This document shows, piece after piece, positions 34,517 through 41,761 of a stretch of 64,000 nucleotides of DNA. The stretch comes from Algoriphagus vanfongensis DSM 17529. Its GTDB lineage: Bacteria > Bacteroidota > Bacteroidia > Cytophagales > Cyclobacteriaceae. The first letter of the stretch is position 1, and the number at the start of each line of letters is the position of its first letter. The notes beneath the pieces were generated by a model that was not told the DNA's origin, searched no databases, and saw nothing but the letters and a program-made list of their open reading frames with translations. A program made the position numbers and the translations under genes. The stretch lies in contig NZ_AUBX01000011.1 in NCBI RefSeq assembly GCF_000429465.1, positions 124,001 to 188,000 of the forward strand. The letters are read 5' to 3'.

Positions 34517-35851
34517 TCACTTCATTTCTTCTTCTTTGACAGATTCTGCCCAGTTGAAGCGATCCTGTGGACTGAATTTCCAAGGGGAGAAGCTCGTCTC
34601 CATATTTTGGAACATGGCATTCCATTGTGCTGGTGAGCCGGATTCCTCCATGGCTACATATCGGCGCATCTGCAAGATGATGGACAAGGGGTCGATATTG
34701 ACAGGGCAGGCTTCTACGCAGGCGTTGCAAGAGGTACAGGCATTGATTTCCTCTTTTGAAATATAGTCTCCCAAAAGTGATTTGCCGTCTTCCAATCCAG
34801 GACCACCGGCATCCATACTTTTACCTACCTCTTCCGCACGGTCCCTTACGTCCATCATGATTTTCCGTGGAGAAAGCTGTTTTCCGGTCAGGTTGGCAGG
34901 GCATTCTGCCGTACATCTGCCACATTCTGTACAGGAGTAGGCATTGAGGACATTGACCCAGGAGAGGTCATTGATGTCTTTGGCTCCAAATCTTCCGATC
35001 TCTGCGGGAGGATCAGTAGAAGTCTCCGATGGGATTCCCAGCATCATATTGACTTCATTGGTTACTTCCGGCATGTTGGCCATTTCACCCTTAGGCTTGA
35101 GGTTGGTATACCACGTGTTTGGGAAGGCTAAGAAGATGTGCAGGTGCTTTGAATAGGTGACATAGATAGCAAAAGCTAGGATGCCAATGATATGAAACCA
35201 CCATGCAAATCGCTCTATGAAAATCAAGGTTCCGTCGGACATGCCGTCAAATATCCCATGGAGCGGAGCGCTGAATGCCAGGGTTCCTAAAAGCGTGTAA
35301 TGCTCGATTCCCCTGGCAGCTAAGATTTGGTCTGTGGCATTCATAGTCAAAATCGCTGCCATCAGAATGCACTCGATGACCAAGATCAGGTTCCCGTCCA
35401 TCGCTGGCCATCCTTTCATTTCGGGCTTTTGGAATCGTTCGACTTTTAGGATGTTTCTTCTGATTAGGAATACGAGGCAGGCAAGTAAAACTGCCACAGC
35501 AAGAAACTCAAATACGTTCATCGCTAGGGTATAGGCAGATCCCAAGATAGGCGCAAACAATCTGTGGGATCCAAAGAGTCCGTCTAAAACAAACTCCAAG
35601 ACTTCCAGATTGATCACGACAAAGCCCACATAAATGAAGAGGTGGAGCACGGCCGGAATCAGTCTTTTGAACATCTTCTTTTGCCCAAAGGCCACCAGTA
35701 GCATGGTCTTCCACCGGTTGTCAGGTTGGTCATTTCGGGTTTCGGCTTTTCCCAATAGAATATTTCTTTTCAGGAATATGACCCTTTTGGTCAATATGTA
35801 GCTCGCCGCTCCTAAAATGATCAAAAATACGAGTTGAGGTAAAAAGCTCAT
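34517..35851 (-). CDS. Membrane cytochrome b/ferredoxin fusion, NarI/DsrM-HdrC-like
   Basis: 444 residues. About five to six membrane helices occupy residues 1-255. Candidate heme b ligands are His in A-V-L-H-L-F-I-Y near residue 62, W-W-F-H-I-I-G near 230 and K-H-L-H-I-F near 247. The soluble C-terminal part has two [4Fe-4S] motifs, C-T-E-C-G-R-C-T-A-E-C-P near residue 312 and C-T-S-C-N-A-C-V-E-A-C-P near 376. The layout matches the membrane half of DsrMK/HdrDE-type complexes. With the adjacent CCG protein it should move electrons between a soluble donor and menaquinone. Confidence 0.85.
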   Translation of the reverse strand: MSFLPQLVFLIILGAASYILTKRVIFLKRNILLGKAETRNDQPDNRWKTMLLVAFGQKKMFKRLIPAVLHLFIYVGFVVINLEVLEFVLDGLFGSHRLFAPILGSAYTLAMNVFEFLAVAVLLACLVFLIRRNILKVERFQKPEMKGWPAMDGNLILVIECILMAAILTMNATDQILAARGIEHYTLLGTLAFSAPLHGIFDGMSDGTLIFIERFAWWFHIIGILAFAIYVTYSKHLHIFLAFPNTWYTNLKPKGEMANMPEVTNEVNMMLGIPSETSTDPPAEIGRFGAKDINDLSWVNVLNAYSCTECGRCTAECPANLTGKQLSPRKIMMDVRDRAEEVGKSMDAGGPGLEDGKSLLGDYISKEEINACTSCNACVEACPVNIDPLSIILQMRRYVAMEESGSPAQWNAMFQNMETSFSPWKFSPQDRFNWAESVKEEEMK

Positions 35852-35906
35852 AGTGATGAGATTAGCGAATTGTTTCTATTTTATTGAATTTTTTTTCTGC
35901 AAATGA

Positions 35907-35937
35907 TTTGGTTCGAAACGTCTAATACCTACCTTTG
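35907..35937 (+). promoter_or_regulatory. Promoter of tRNA-Phe
   Basis: TTTG, exactly 19 bases, TACCTTTG. The -7 octamer ends 16 bases before the mature tRNA. This is the textbook Bacteroidota promoter, and the octamer is identical to that upstream of the gene at 38718. Confidence 0.8.
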
Positions 35938-35953
35938 CATCACTTTACGAAAC

Positions 35954-36026
35954 GGTGATGTAGCTCAGTTGGTAGAGCATCGGACTGAAAATCCGTGAGT
36001 CGGTGGTTCGAGTCCACTCATCACCA
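35954..36026 (+). tRNA. tRNA-Phe (anticodon GAA)
   Basis: Cloverleaf of 73 nt. The 7-bp acceptor stem is GGTGATG (35954-35960) with CATCACC (36019-36025). D arm GCTC...GAGC. Anticodon stem CGGA/TCCG with loop CTGAAAA gives GAA. T stem 36002-36006 with 36014-36018 and loop TTCGAGT. Discriminator A at 36026; CCA not encoded. It has its own promoter and terminator. Confidence 0.97.
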
Positions 36027-36027
36027 C

Positions 36028-36056
36028 AAGCCCTGAAGAAATTCAGGGCTTTTTTT
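36028..36056 (+). terminator. Terminator of tRNA-Phe
   Basis: A perfect 10-bp stem AAGCCCTGAA/TTCAGGGCTT (36028-36037 with 36042-36051), 4-base loop, then T tract, directly after the tRNA. The 227 bases from here to the sigma-factor gene hold no gene; a TGTAAC at 36247-36252 could be an ECF -35 box. Confidence 0.92.
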
Positions 36057-36283
36057 ATGCGTTCTATTTTTATTTCGATTGCTTTCATTGATTTCAAAAT
36101 TACTTGATGCAAAGTAAGAAATAGTCTGCATGCATACTATTTTTCTCTCGAATTTTATCGTTCCCCACCCTAAGTGCTTGAAAGCAATCGCTCTGGCTGG
36201 CTCACGGCTTCTGATTTTTTAATTAATTGAAAAAAAACTCAAGATTGTGTAACATTCCGTTTGTCACTGCATCATCTACCTGA

Positions 36284-36772
36284 ATGAAGTCATTTTTCGA
36301 AGGACATATCTGGCCTCTCAGAAACAAAATGTACCGGATGGTATTGCTTTGGGTCAAAGACCGCGATATAGCGGAGGATGTGCTCCAAAATGTCTTCGAG
36401 CGTTCTTTTGAAAGAGAAACTGAGCTTCAGCAGCATCCCAATCTGGTAGGGTGGCTAGTCAAAAGCCTGAAAAACGAGGCCATGATGTATTTCAGAAAGT
36501 CGGGTCAGACCTTGACGTTGGATGGTCTCGAGGCAGTGCCGGTCCCGGAAACTGTCTCTGAGGAAGTGGAGGATCGCGTTTCGCAAGTCTTTCTGCTCTT
36601 GAAGAATCTTCCTCTGAAACAGCAGGAAATATTTCAGTTGAGAGAAGTAGAAGGATTGAGCTATGAGGAAATAGCCGACTATCTGGAGATCAGCCTGGAG
36701 CAGGTAAAAGTCAATTTGCACCGGGCGAGGAAGTCTATTCGCAACCAATTAATCAACCAAACAACAGCATGA
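36284..36772 (+). CDS. ECF-type RNA polymerase sigma factor
   Basis: 162 residues with sigma-70 region 2 (about 10-75) and region 4 (about 100-155). Region 2 includes D-I-A-E-D-V-L-Q-N-V-F-E-R. Region 4 includes L-P-L-K-Q-Q-E-I-F-Q-L-R-E-V-E-G-L-S-Y-E-E-I-A. The helix-turn-helix is Y-L-E-I-S-L-E-Q-V-K-V-N-L-H-R-A-R. Short sigma factors of this kind respond to envelope or extracellular signals. The gene overlaps the next one by 4 bases (ATGA), typical of sigma/anti-sigma pairs. It may direct its own operon. Confidence 0.92.
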   Translation: MKSFFEGHIWPLRNKMYRMVLLWVKDRDIAEDVLQNVFERSFERETELQQHPNLVGWLVKSLKNEAMMYFRKSGQTLTLDGLEAVPVPETVSEEVEDRVSQVFLLLKNLPLKQQEIFQLREVEGLSYEEIADYLEISLEQVKVNLHRARKSIRNQLINQTTA

Positions 36773-37191
36773 AGTCGAGATTGAACCAATTATTGGATAA
36801 ATACTGGGAGGCTGAAAGTAGCCTGGAGGAAGAGAAGGAGTTGAGAGGTTTGCTCAGTCAGACAGAGGGCTTTGAGGCTGAAAAGAAACTGTTTGGGGTC
36901 ATAGATGCCTATGCCTCCGAGGAAACTCAGATGAAAATGCCTCGAAGATCTGCCAAGGTGAGAAAGTTTGCCTGGCTCAATTGGGCTGCTTCCGTTGCAA
37001 TTTTGATCGGCACTTTTGTGGGCTGGAGGGCTTACGAAAGACATCAGCAGGAGCAAGCATACCAAGAAGTAGTGGCTGCGCTTTCTCTGATTCAGGAGAA
37101 TTGGTCCAAGGGGCAGCAAGAAATGGATAAGATGAGTGATTTTAAGTATCTCAGCACTCCGGGTGATTTATTTGAAAAGAAAGAAAAGTAA
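36769..37191 (+). CDS. Putative single-span anti-sigma factor
   Basis: 140 residues. A soluble, acidic N-terminal helical part (1-70) precedes a basic stretch R-R-S-A-K-V-R-K and one membrane helix (about 76-95). A short periplasmic C-terminus with a coiled-coil-like Gln/Glu-rich region follows. No zinc-binding H-x3-C-x2-C motif is seen. The position directly behind an ECF sigma gene, with a 4-base overlap, and the topology (cytoplasmic N-terminus, one span) argue for an anti-sigma role. Sequence alone does not prove it. Confidence 0.65.
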   Translation: MKSRLNQLLDKYWEAESSLEEEKELRGLLSQTEGFEAEKKLFGVIDAYASEETQMKMPRRSAKVRKFAWLNWAASVAILIGTFVGWRAYERHQQEQAYQEVVAALSLIQENWSKGQQEMDKMSDFKYLSTPGDLFEKKEK

Positions 37192-37196
37192 GAGCT

Positions 37197-37739
37197 ATGA
37201 AAAAGTTAATCCTGATACCGATGGTGTTGTTCGCCTTTATAATAAAGGTGCAGGCACAAGATGATGCGATCCAGAAGTTTTTCTCCAACTACATGGATGA
37301 TGATAGGTTTAGCCGAGTTTATATCTCGTCCAAAATGATGCAGATGGCGGGAGGTTTCCTCAAAAGCAATGCAGAAGAGCAGGAGTCTGAGGATTTGGGA
37401 GTGCTCTTGCAAAAGGTGAAGGGAATACGAATACTCTCCTCGGAAGAGGTCGATGGCATGAAGCTTTACAATGAAGCTTATGGTACTTTGACTAAAAATA
37501 AATATGAAGAGCTGATGGATGTCCAAGATAAGGGTACAAAGCTCAAGTTTTTGGTGAGAGAGGAGGGAGGCTTGGTCAAGGAACTCCTTATGATATCGGG
37601 AGAGTCAAGGGACTTTACACTCTTATCTATGCTCGGGAGCTTTACCTATGACGATTTAAATCTCCTGGCAGAGCATACCGAGATTCCGGGGATGGAGCAG
37701 TACGGTAAGGGGTCGAAAGGTCCAAAAGGGAAGAAATAA
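37197..37739 (+). CDS. DUF4252 secreted protein (first copy)
   Basis: 180 residues with a signal peptide (1-20, ending K-V-Q-A-Q). The DUF4252 domain shows F-S-R-V-Y-I-S-S-K-M-M-Q-M near residue 38 and G-I-R-I-L-S near 80, ending in a lysine/glycine-rich tail G-K-G-S-K-G-P-K-G-K-K. Genes of this family in Bacteroidota are often found with ECF sigma genes. It follows the putative anti-sigma gene by 5 bases and is probably cotranscribed. Function unknown; likely periplasmic or surface-exposed. Confidence 0.82.
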   Translation: MKKLILIPMVLFAFIIKVQAQDDAIQKFFSNYMDDDRFSRVYISSKMMQMAGGFLKSNAEEQESEDLGVLLQKVKGIRILSSEEVDGMKLYNEAYGTLTKNKYEELMDVQDKGTKLKFLVREEGGLVKELLMISGESRDFTLLSMLGSFTYDDLNLLAEHTEIPGMEQYGKGSKGPKGKK

Positions 37740-37760
37740 ATAAACTAAACCATAAAAGAA

Positions 37761-38240
37761 ATGAAAAAGCTATTGTTTGTGATTGCCATGTTGGGTTTTG
37801 TATTCACGGCCCAGGCACAAAGTAAATCCGTGAAAACACTCTATGAGAAATACAAAGGGGATGATGATTTCTTCCATCTTGAATTGGGTGGCAACTTCAT
37901 GAATTTTGCTGAGGGGTTTAAGATCGATATTGACGAGGATGATATGGCCACAGTAGCCAAGTCTATTGAGCGTCTGAATTTTTTTACATTACCTGATCAT
38001 GCGGACGAGGGGCGGTTGGAGTTTAAGGCTTTGCAGAAGGGCTTGGAAAAAGAGCGCTATGATCTCTTGATGGAGATGAGTGATGAAGGAGATATTCTGG
38101 TTTTCTCCAAAGGAGGAAAGAAAATATCAGATCTTGTAGTCATGGTAGGGGGCAAAGATGGTGACTTGATGGTGGTAGAGCTCAAGGGTGCCTTTGATCA
38201 GCAGGTGGTAGCCAAAGCAATTGATAAGGGCAGGAATTAA
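37761..38240 (+). CDS. DUF4252 secreted protein (second copy)
   Basis: 159 residues with a signal peptide (ending F-T-A-Q-A-Q). A paralog of the preceding protein: the F-F-H-L-E-L-G-G-N-F-M and I-E-R-L-N-F-F-T-L-P segments line up with the corresponding parts of the first copy. It lacks the basic tail. It begins 21 bases after the first copy and ends the ECF operon, followed by a hairpin with a T tract. Tandem paralogs of this type probably arose by duplication. Confidence 0.82.
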   Translation: MKKLLFVIAMLGFVFTAQAQSKSVKTLYEKYKGDDDFFHLELGGNFMNFAEGFKIDIDEDDMATVAKSIERLNFFTLPDHADEGRLEFKALQKGLEKERYDLLMEMSDEGDILVFSKGGKKISDLVVMVGGKDGDLMVVELKGAFDQQVVAKAIDKGRN

Positions 38241-38260
38241 TCGGGGGATATTTGAACTGG

Positions 38261-38287
38261 AAGCGGCTGTAATGGTCGCTTTTTTTG
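38261..38287 (+). terminator. Terminator of the ECF sigma operon
   Basis: A 7-bp stem AAGCGGC/GTCGCTT (one G-T pair), 7-base loop, followed by seven T residues, 20 bases past the last stop codon. Confidence 0.75.
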
Positions 38288-38351
38288 TTTTTGAGGTATT
38301 TTTTGAACCCTCATTCTGATTTTTTTGAAAAATTTTAAAATTTTTTTCACC

Positions 38352-38482
38352 CATACAATCGATTGCGATCTCTGGATAAAAATCTAGTTCATATTTTTAA
38401 TATTCTGCGCTTGCTTTTTCTACAAAATAATATTTTGATCAATCGATTGTATGCATAATAACTAGTGTTTCGCAATCGATAG
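38352..38482. promoter_or_regulatory. Cluster of three CAATCGATTG-type palindromes
   Basis: CAATCGATTG at 38356-38365 and 38440-38449, and CAATCGATAG at 38473-38482. The first two, extended to CATACAATCGATTG and CAATCGATTGTATG, form a perfect 14-bp inverted repeat 75 bases apart. They lie 80-230 bases upstream of the promoter at 38563 in an A/T-rich 477-base intergenic region (38241-38717) with no open reading frame. Confidence 0.55.
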
Positions 38483-38562
38483 CGGAAGTAAATTGTTATA
38501 TTTTCAATAAATACTCGTTATCATTGATGATTATCAAATAAATCAATTATTTCATTGAAACA

Positions 38563-38593
38563 TTTGCAATTCAGCTTCCGTAAGCTACCTTTG
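38563..38593 (+). promoter_or_regulatory. Promoter of the secreted protein at 38718
   Basis: TTTG (38563-38566), 19 bases, TACCTTTG (38586-38593). A perfect Bacteroidota promoter with a leader of about 120 bases. Confidence 0.8.
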
Positions 38594-38649
38594 TAATGTA
38601 ATTAATACCTAATCCATCAGACCCGATGGACCCTGTAGCCCAAAATATC

Positions 38650-38675
38650 CCCAAAAAAGGAAATGCCTTTTTGGG
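38650..38675 (+). promoter_or_regulatory. Leader hairpin in the 5' UTR of the secreted protein gene
   Basis: CCCAAAAAAGG pairs with CCTTTTTGGG across a 5-base loop with one bulged A. It lies in the transcribed leader and lacks a T tract after it, so it is more likely a stabilising or regulatory structure than a terminator. Confidence 0.45.
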
Positions 38676-38717
38676 TTACACTTTCAAATTGCTAAGAACC
38701 TATTAAACCAATTTATT

Positions 38718-39281
38718 ATGAAAAAATTATTGACATTGCTTTTCGTTGCCGGGATGGCAGCTGGAGCTTTTGCAACAGGAACAGAGAAGACTGTAGAAAT
38801 CAGACAGTCTGAGCCTACCAAAGTAACTGTGGCTGTATCTGAAGCGCCACAAGGTACTGTGATTGTCAAAATCACGGACAATGAAAACAGATTGGTCCTA
38901 AGAGACAGAATCGTCAAAGAAGAAGCTTTTGCTAAAAGATATGATTTGACTGCTCTTCCTAAAGGAACTTATTCTGTAGAAGTTTTGGATCAGTCTGGTG
39001 TATTGAGAACAGCTACTTTCGAAAACTATGTGGCTGAAGCTCCAACTGTATACTCTAGAGTATCTAAAATCTCCGACAATCAATATAGATTGCTAGTAAG
39101 CAACCTAGATGCAAAAGACATCACAGTTTCTATTTTTGACGGAGACCACTTGATCCATACTGAGAAAGTAAACAATCCTCAAGGACTTCATAAAATCTAC
39201 AGCATCAAAAAGCCAGGAGCAAACATCAGCTTCAAGGTTTCTACTGCTGAAGGTTTCGACAGATTTGTCACTGCCCTTTGA
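38718..39281 (+). CDS. Secreted protein with two T9SS-CTD-like beta-sandwich repeats, unknown function
   Basis: 187 residues. A signal peptide (residues 1-20, M-K-K-L-L-T-L-L-F-V-A-G-M-A-A-G-A-F-A). The rest reads as two similar beta domains (about 30-100 and 108-187). Both have the order V-x-V-S/N-x-A-x-x-x-x-V-x-V-x-I-x-D, then a loop, then Y-x-L/I, G/K-x-x-S-x-x-V. This pattern resembles type A C-terminal sorting domains of the type IX system, but here it is duplicated and makes up the whole protein. It has a strong promoter, a long leader and an efficient terminator, suggesting high expression. Function unknown. Confidence 0.75.
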   Translation: MKKLLTLLFVAGMAAGAFATGTEKTVEIRQSEPTKVTVAVSEAPQGTVIVKITDNENRLVLRDRIVKEEAFAKRYDLTALPKGTYSVEVLDQSGVLRTATFENYVAEAPTVYSRVSKISDNQYRLLVSNLDAKDITVSIFDGDHLIHTEKVNNPQGLHKIYSIKKPGANISFKVSTAEGFDRFVTAL

Positions 39282-39302
39282 GACTAAACCAATTATAAAA
39301 TG

Positions 39303-39337
39303 TAACCCCGCTTGGTCTGAGGCGGGGTTATTTTTTT
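39303..39337 (+). terminator. Terminator of the secreted protein gene
   Basis: A perfect 9-bp stem TAACCCCGC/GCGGGGTTA (39303-39311 with 39322-39330), 10-base loop, then seven T residues. Confidence 0.93.
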
Positions 39338-39355
39338 GCCTTTTTTGAATAGATC

Positions 39356-39925
39356 CTAAGGATTGAATTTTTTAGTCACTTCGGCGACTCTCTTCCCAAG
39401 ACCGAATCCCTTTTCCAAAAAAATGGGAGCAAGCTTTCCCTTGTCAAATGGAGCTTCGCCAGTAATGCCGGAAGCACCGAATGCAGACTCAGTTTGATCT
39501 CCTCCGACGATGATCATGCCTTGAATTAACATCGCTTGGATCAATTGCTGCAGCACTAATTCTTCACCAATGGAAATGCCTCCTCCGGTTGAAAATGCCG
39601 CTCCAAGCTTGTTTTTGAGTGGTTTTCCCTCAAATGGCCAGGAGTTGATATACTCCATCACAGCTGGAGCTACGGAGGCATTGTAAACCGGGGATCCGAT
39701 GATGATCGCATCCGCATCCAGAATGTCTTTTTCTGAGGCTTCATCCGTCCTTAAGAGTTTGACCTTCACGTCCTCAACTGATGTTGCCCCTTCTGCAATA
39801 GCCTCTGCCATGAGTTGCGTATTGCCAGATGAAGAATAGTAGACGACCAATATTGTTTTAGGCTGCTGTGCTAAGATACTGGAGCTGAGGAGTAGGAAAG
39901 CGACTATCAGGAAGTTCTTTTTCAT
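39356..39925 (-). CDS. Flavodoxin-fold protein with a signal peptide
   Basis: 189 residues. The N-terminal 20 residues (K-K-N-F-L-I-V-A-F-L-L-L-S-S-S-I-L-A-Q) form a secretion signal. The mature part is a flavodoxin/WrbA-like fold. The FMN phosphate loop is Y-S-S-S-G-N-T near residue 31, I-I-I-G-S-P-V-Y-N near 76 and F-S-T-G-G-G-I near 112. WrbA-type relatives are NAD(P)H:quinone oxidoreductases and are normally cytoplasmic. An exported flavodoxin is unusual, since FMN is not free in the periplasm. It is transcribed separately; its start lies 31 bases from the M14 terminator. Confidence 0.8.
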   Translation of the reverse strand: MKKNFLIVAFLLLSSSILAQQPKTILVVYYSSSGNTQLMAEAIAEGATSVEDVKVKLLRTDEASEKDILDADAIIIGSPVYNASVAPAVMEYINSWPFEGKPLKNKLGAAFSTGGGISIGEELVLQQLIQAMLIQGMIIVGGDQTESAFGASGITGEAPFDKGKLAPIFLEKGFGLGKRVAEVTKKFNP

Positions 39926-39949
39926 AAGGAAAAGGTATAAACGTGATGG

Positions 39950-39987
39950 GTAAAAATAAAACCGACCCTGAAAGAAGAGTCGGTTTT
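39950..39987 (-). terminator. Terminator of the tandem M14 carboxypeptidase genes
   Basis: A perfect 9-bp stem AAAACCGAC/GTCGGTTTT (39958-39966 with 39979-39987), 12-base loop; on the minus strand followed by ATTTTTA. Confidence 0.85.
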
Positions 39988-40009
39988 GATGTGTCTGAGT
40001 GAGGTGATT

Positions 40010-41752
40010 TTACTTTTTCCAGCTGGCTTTGCCTCCTTTGGCAGAGTCTACGGTGATGCTGTAGTTGTTGCCGCCAGAGACGATCCAGCGTACTTTCACG
40101 CCTTCCATACCTGGGATATTAGATAGAGCCATCTTCTCAGGAGAGTGAACTTGCTCCTCATATCTTTTGAAGTCTTCGTCTTCCACGATAAAACCAGCGA
40201 CCACATTGGCTCCGGAAATAGAAACGTAGTCTGGTCGCTCTATTTTGTGCTTTACATCTTGAGAGGAGTGAGTAGGCATCAAGCGTTCATTGAAAATGGT
40301 GGCTGTGATAGCTTTAAGACCACCTCCTAGATCTTCCTCTTTGACGTCAATGATAGAAAGCTTCGGTGTGTGATAAGCATGATAGATCGTGAAAGCGGCA
40401 TTGCGATGCGCATCCTGCTCCAAGAGGAATCCAGGGTGAGCCCGTCCAAATGTCTTTTTGAACCCTCCGATTTCGACTTCTCCGTATTGTGGGTGATCAT
40501 AGGTGTGCCACTCGACAAATGCATCTCCAAATGTCAGAAGCTGATCGACTTTGTACATATCGTCCTGACCTCTTCCGCCACTATTTTGATGGAAATACAA
40601 ATAGGGAGTCATCAGTTCATTGGAGTAAGTAAAGATCCCTCTATTTCCATAGAACCAATCCAGTTCGCCTCCAAAGACAGAATACATGTCTTTGTAAACA
40701 GTCAGGTAGCGATAGCCCGGCATCATCTCTTCGCCAGTTTTGGCGATGGCGTCATAGATGCGAATATCATCCCGATTGTAGGTGTCGGCATCCTCTTCTG
40801 CGCCAGGTCCTCTGAGGATCATTCCGCCACTGTTGTGATAGCTTTGAGCTCCTGCGATATTTGGATGCTTGACGACAAACTCCATGACAGAACGGTTTTC
40901 CGGTAGTGTAAATGGATAGCGCATCGCTCCTCGCTGAATGTAATCTGGCTGCCAGTTCCAGCCCCAGTCTCTATTGGGATCATAGTAGCCAACGTCATCG
41001 TCATTGACTCTACCGTCTCCGTCTAGATCGGTTCCTTCCTGCCCGAGCATTTCGTATTCGCCGACTTGATCAGGTCCTACAGGCATCAGCCTTCTCGGGT
41101 CCAATGGATTTTTGATAAATCTACCTGTAGGCGACTTGCGGATCATCATGGTGATATGTCCGTCTCCGTCTAGATCGTCCATTTCATCCTCTCCGGCCAG
41201 TCCATCCCCATCGTTATCCAGTTTGATCATGCCGGATCGTGGAGTATTGGCGGTGTTGGGCTCCAAGAAAAAATCATTCCGCGCATCTGGATTGATGGTT
41301 GGAGTGATATAGAAAGCTTTGTCACGGAGTAGTTCTTGGATGAATTTGGTATCTGCGTGCATTTCGGTCAAGTACCAAGCCGTGTAGAGTGCAAATTCTC
41401 CTCCTTGTACTTCATTGGAATGGATGTTTCCATCGATCCACATTCCTGGTTTGTCGGTATCTTTACCCGTAGAGAAATCCGTAATCGTCAGAGTCATGAT
41501 GTCTCTTCCTTCATAGGATTTACCGATAGATTCGATTTTGGTGAGTTCAGGGTATGCCTTTGCGATTTTTTGCATCACATCGACGATTCCTTCATACGTA
41601 TGATAACGATTCCAGGCTGTTTCTACTTTGGGTAGATGCGGTGTGCCGACCGCTTTGAAAAACTTGTCTTGGGCATTTGTCTCGAGGCTACCCAAGCTCA
41701 ATGCACTGATCGCCAAGGCTAGCACGGTTTTCTTTTTTGTCAATAGTTTCAT
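40010..41752 (-). CDS. Secreted M14 family zinc carboxypeptidase
   Basis: 580 residues with a signal peptide (about 1-28, L-E-T-N-A-Q). The M14 zinc motif H-S-N-E is at residues 111-114, with the third ligand His306 in S-Y-H-N-S-G-G. Three D-x-D-G-D-G-type acidic loops (about 179, 193 and 242) sit inserted between the metal ligands and look like calcium-binding EF-hand/dockerin-type turns, an odd decoration of the catalytic domain. The C-terminal 100 residues form a separate beta domain. It probably digests peptides or cross-linked material outside the cytoplasm. Second gene of a two-gene unit with the paralog at 41762, 9 bases apart. Confidence 0.9.
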   Translation of the reverse strand: MKLLTKKKTVLALAISALSLGSLETNAQDKFFKAVGTPHLPKVETAWNRYHTYEGIVDVMQKIAKAYPELTKIESIGKSYEGRDIMTLTITDFSTGKDTDKPGMWIDGNIHSNEVQGGEFALYTAWYLTEMHADTKFIQELLRDKAFYITPTINPDARNDFFLEPNTANTPRSGMIKLDNDGDGLAGEDEMDDLDGDGHITMMIRKSPTGRFIKNPLDPRRLMPVGPDQVGEYEMLGQEGTDLDGDGRVNDDDVGYYDPNRDWGWNWQPDYIQRGAMRYPFTLPENRSVMEFVVKHPNIAGAQSYHNSGGMILRGPGAEEDADTYNRDDIRIYDAIAKTGEEMMPGYRYLTVYKDMYSVFGGELDWFYGNRGIFTYSNELMTPYLYFHQNSGGRGQDDMYKVDQLLTFGDAFVEWHTYDHPQYGEVEIGGFKKTFGRAHPGFLLEQDAHRNAAFTIYHAYHTPKLSIIDVKEEDLGGGLKAITATIFNERLMPTHSSQDVKHKIERPDYVSISGANVVAGFIVEDEDFKRYEEQVHSPEKMALSNIPGMEGVKVRWIVSGGNNYSITVDSAKGGKASWKK

Positions 41753-41761
41753 GGCGTTGGC

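Noticed and set aside
36241-36283. ECF-type autoregulatory promoter (TGTAAC) before the sigma gene
   Set aside because: A -35-like hexamer is present at 36247, but no convincing -10 partner could be fixed, so it is mentioned only in passing and not listed as a feature.
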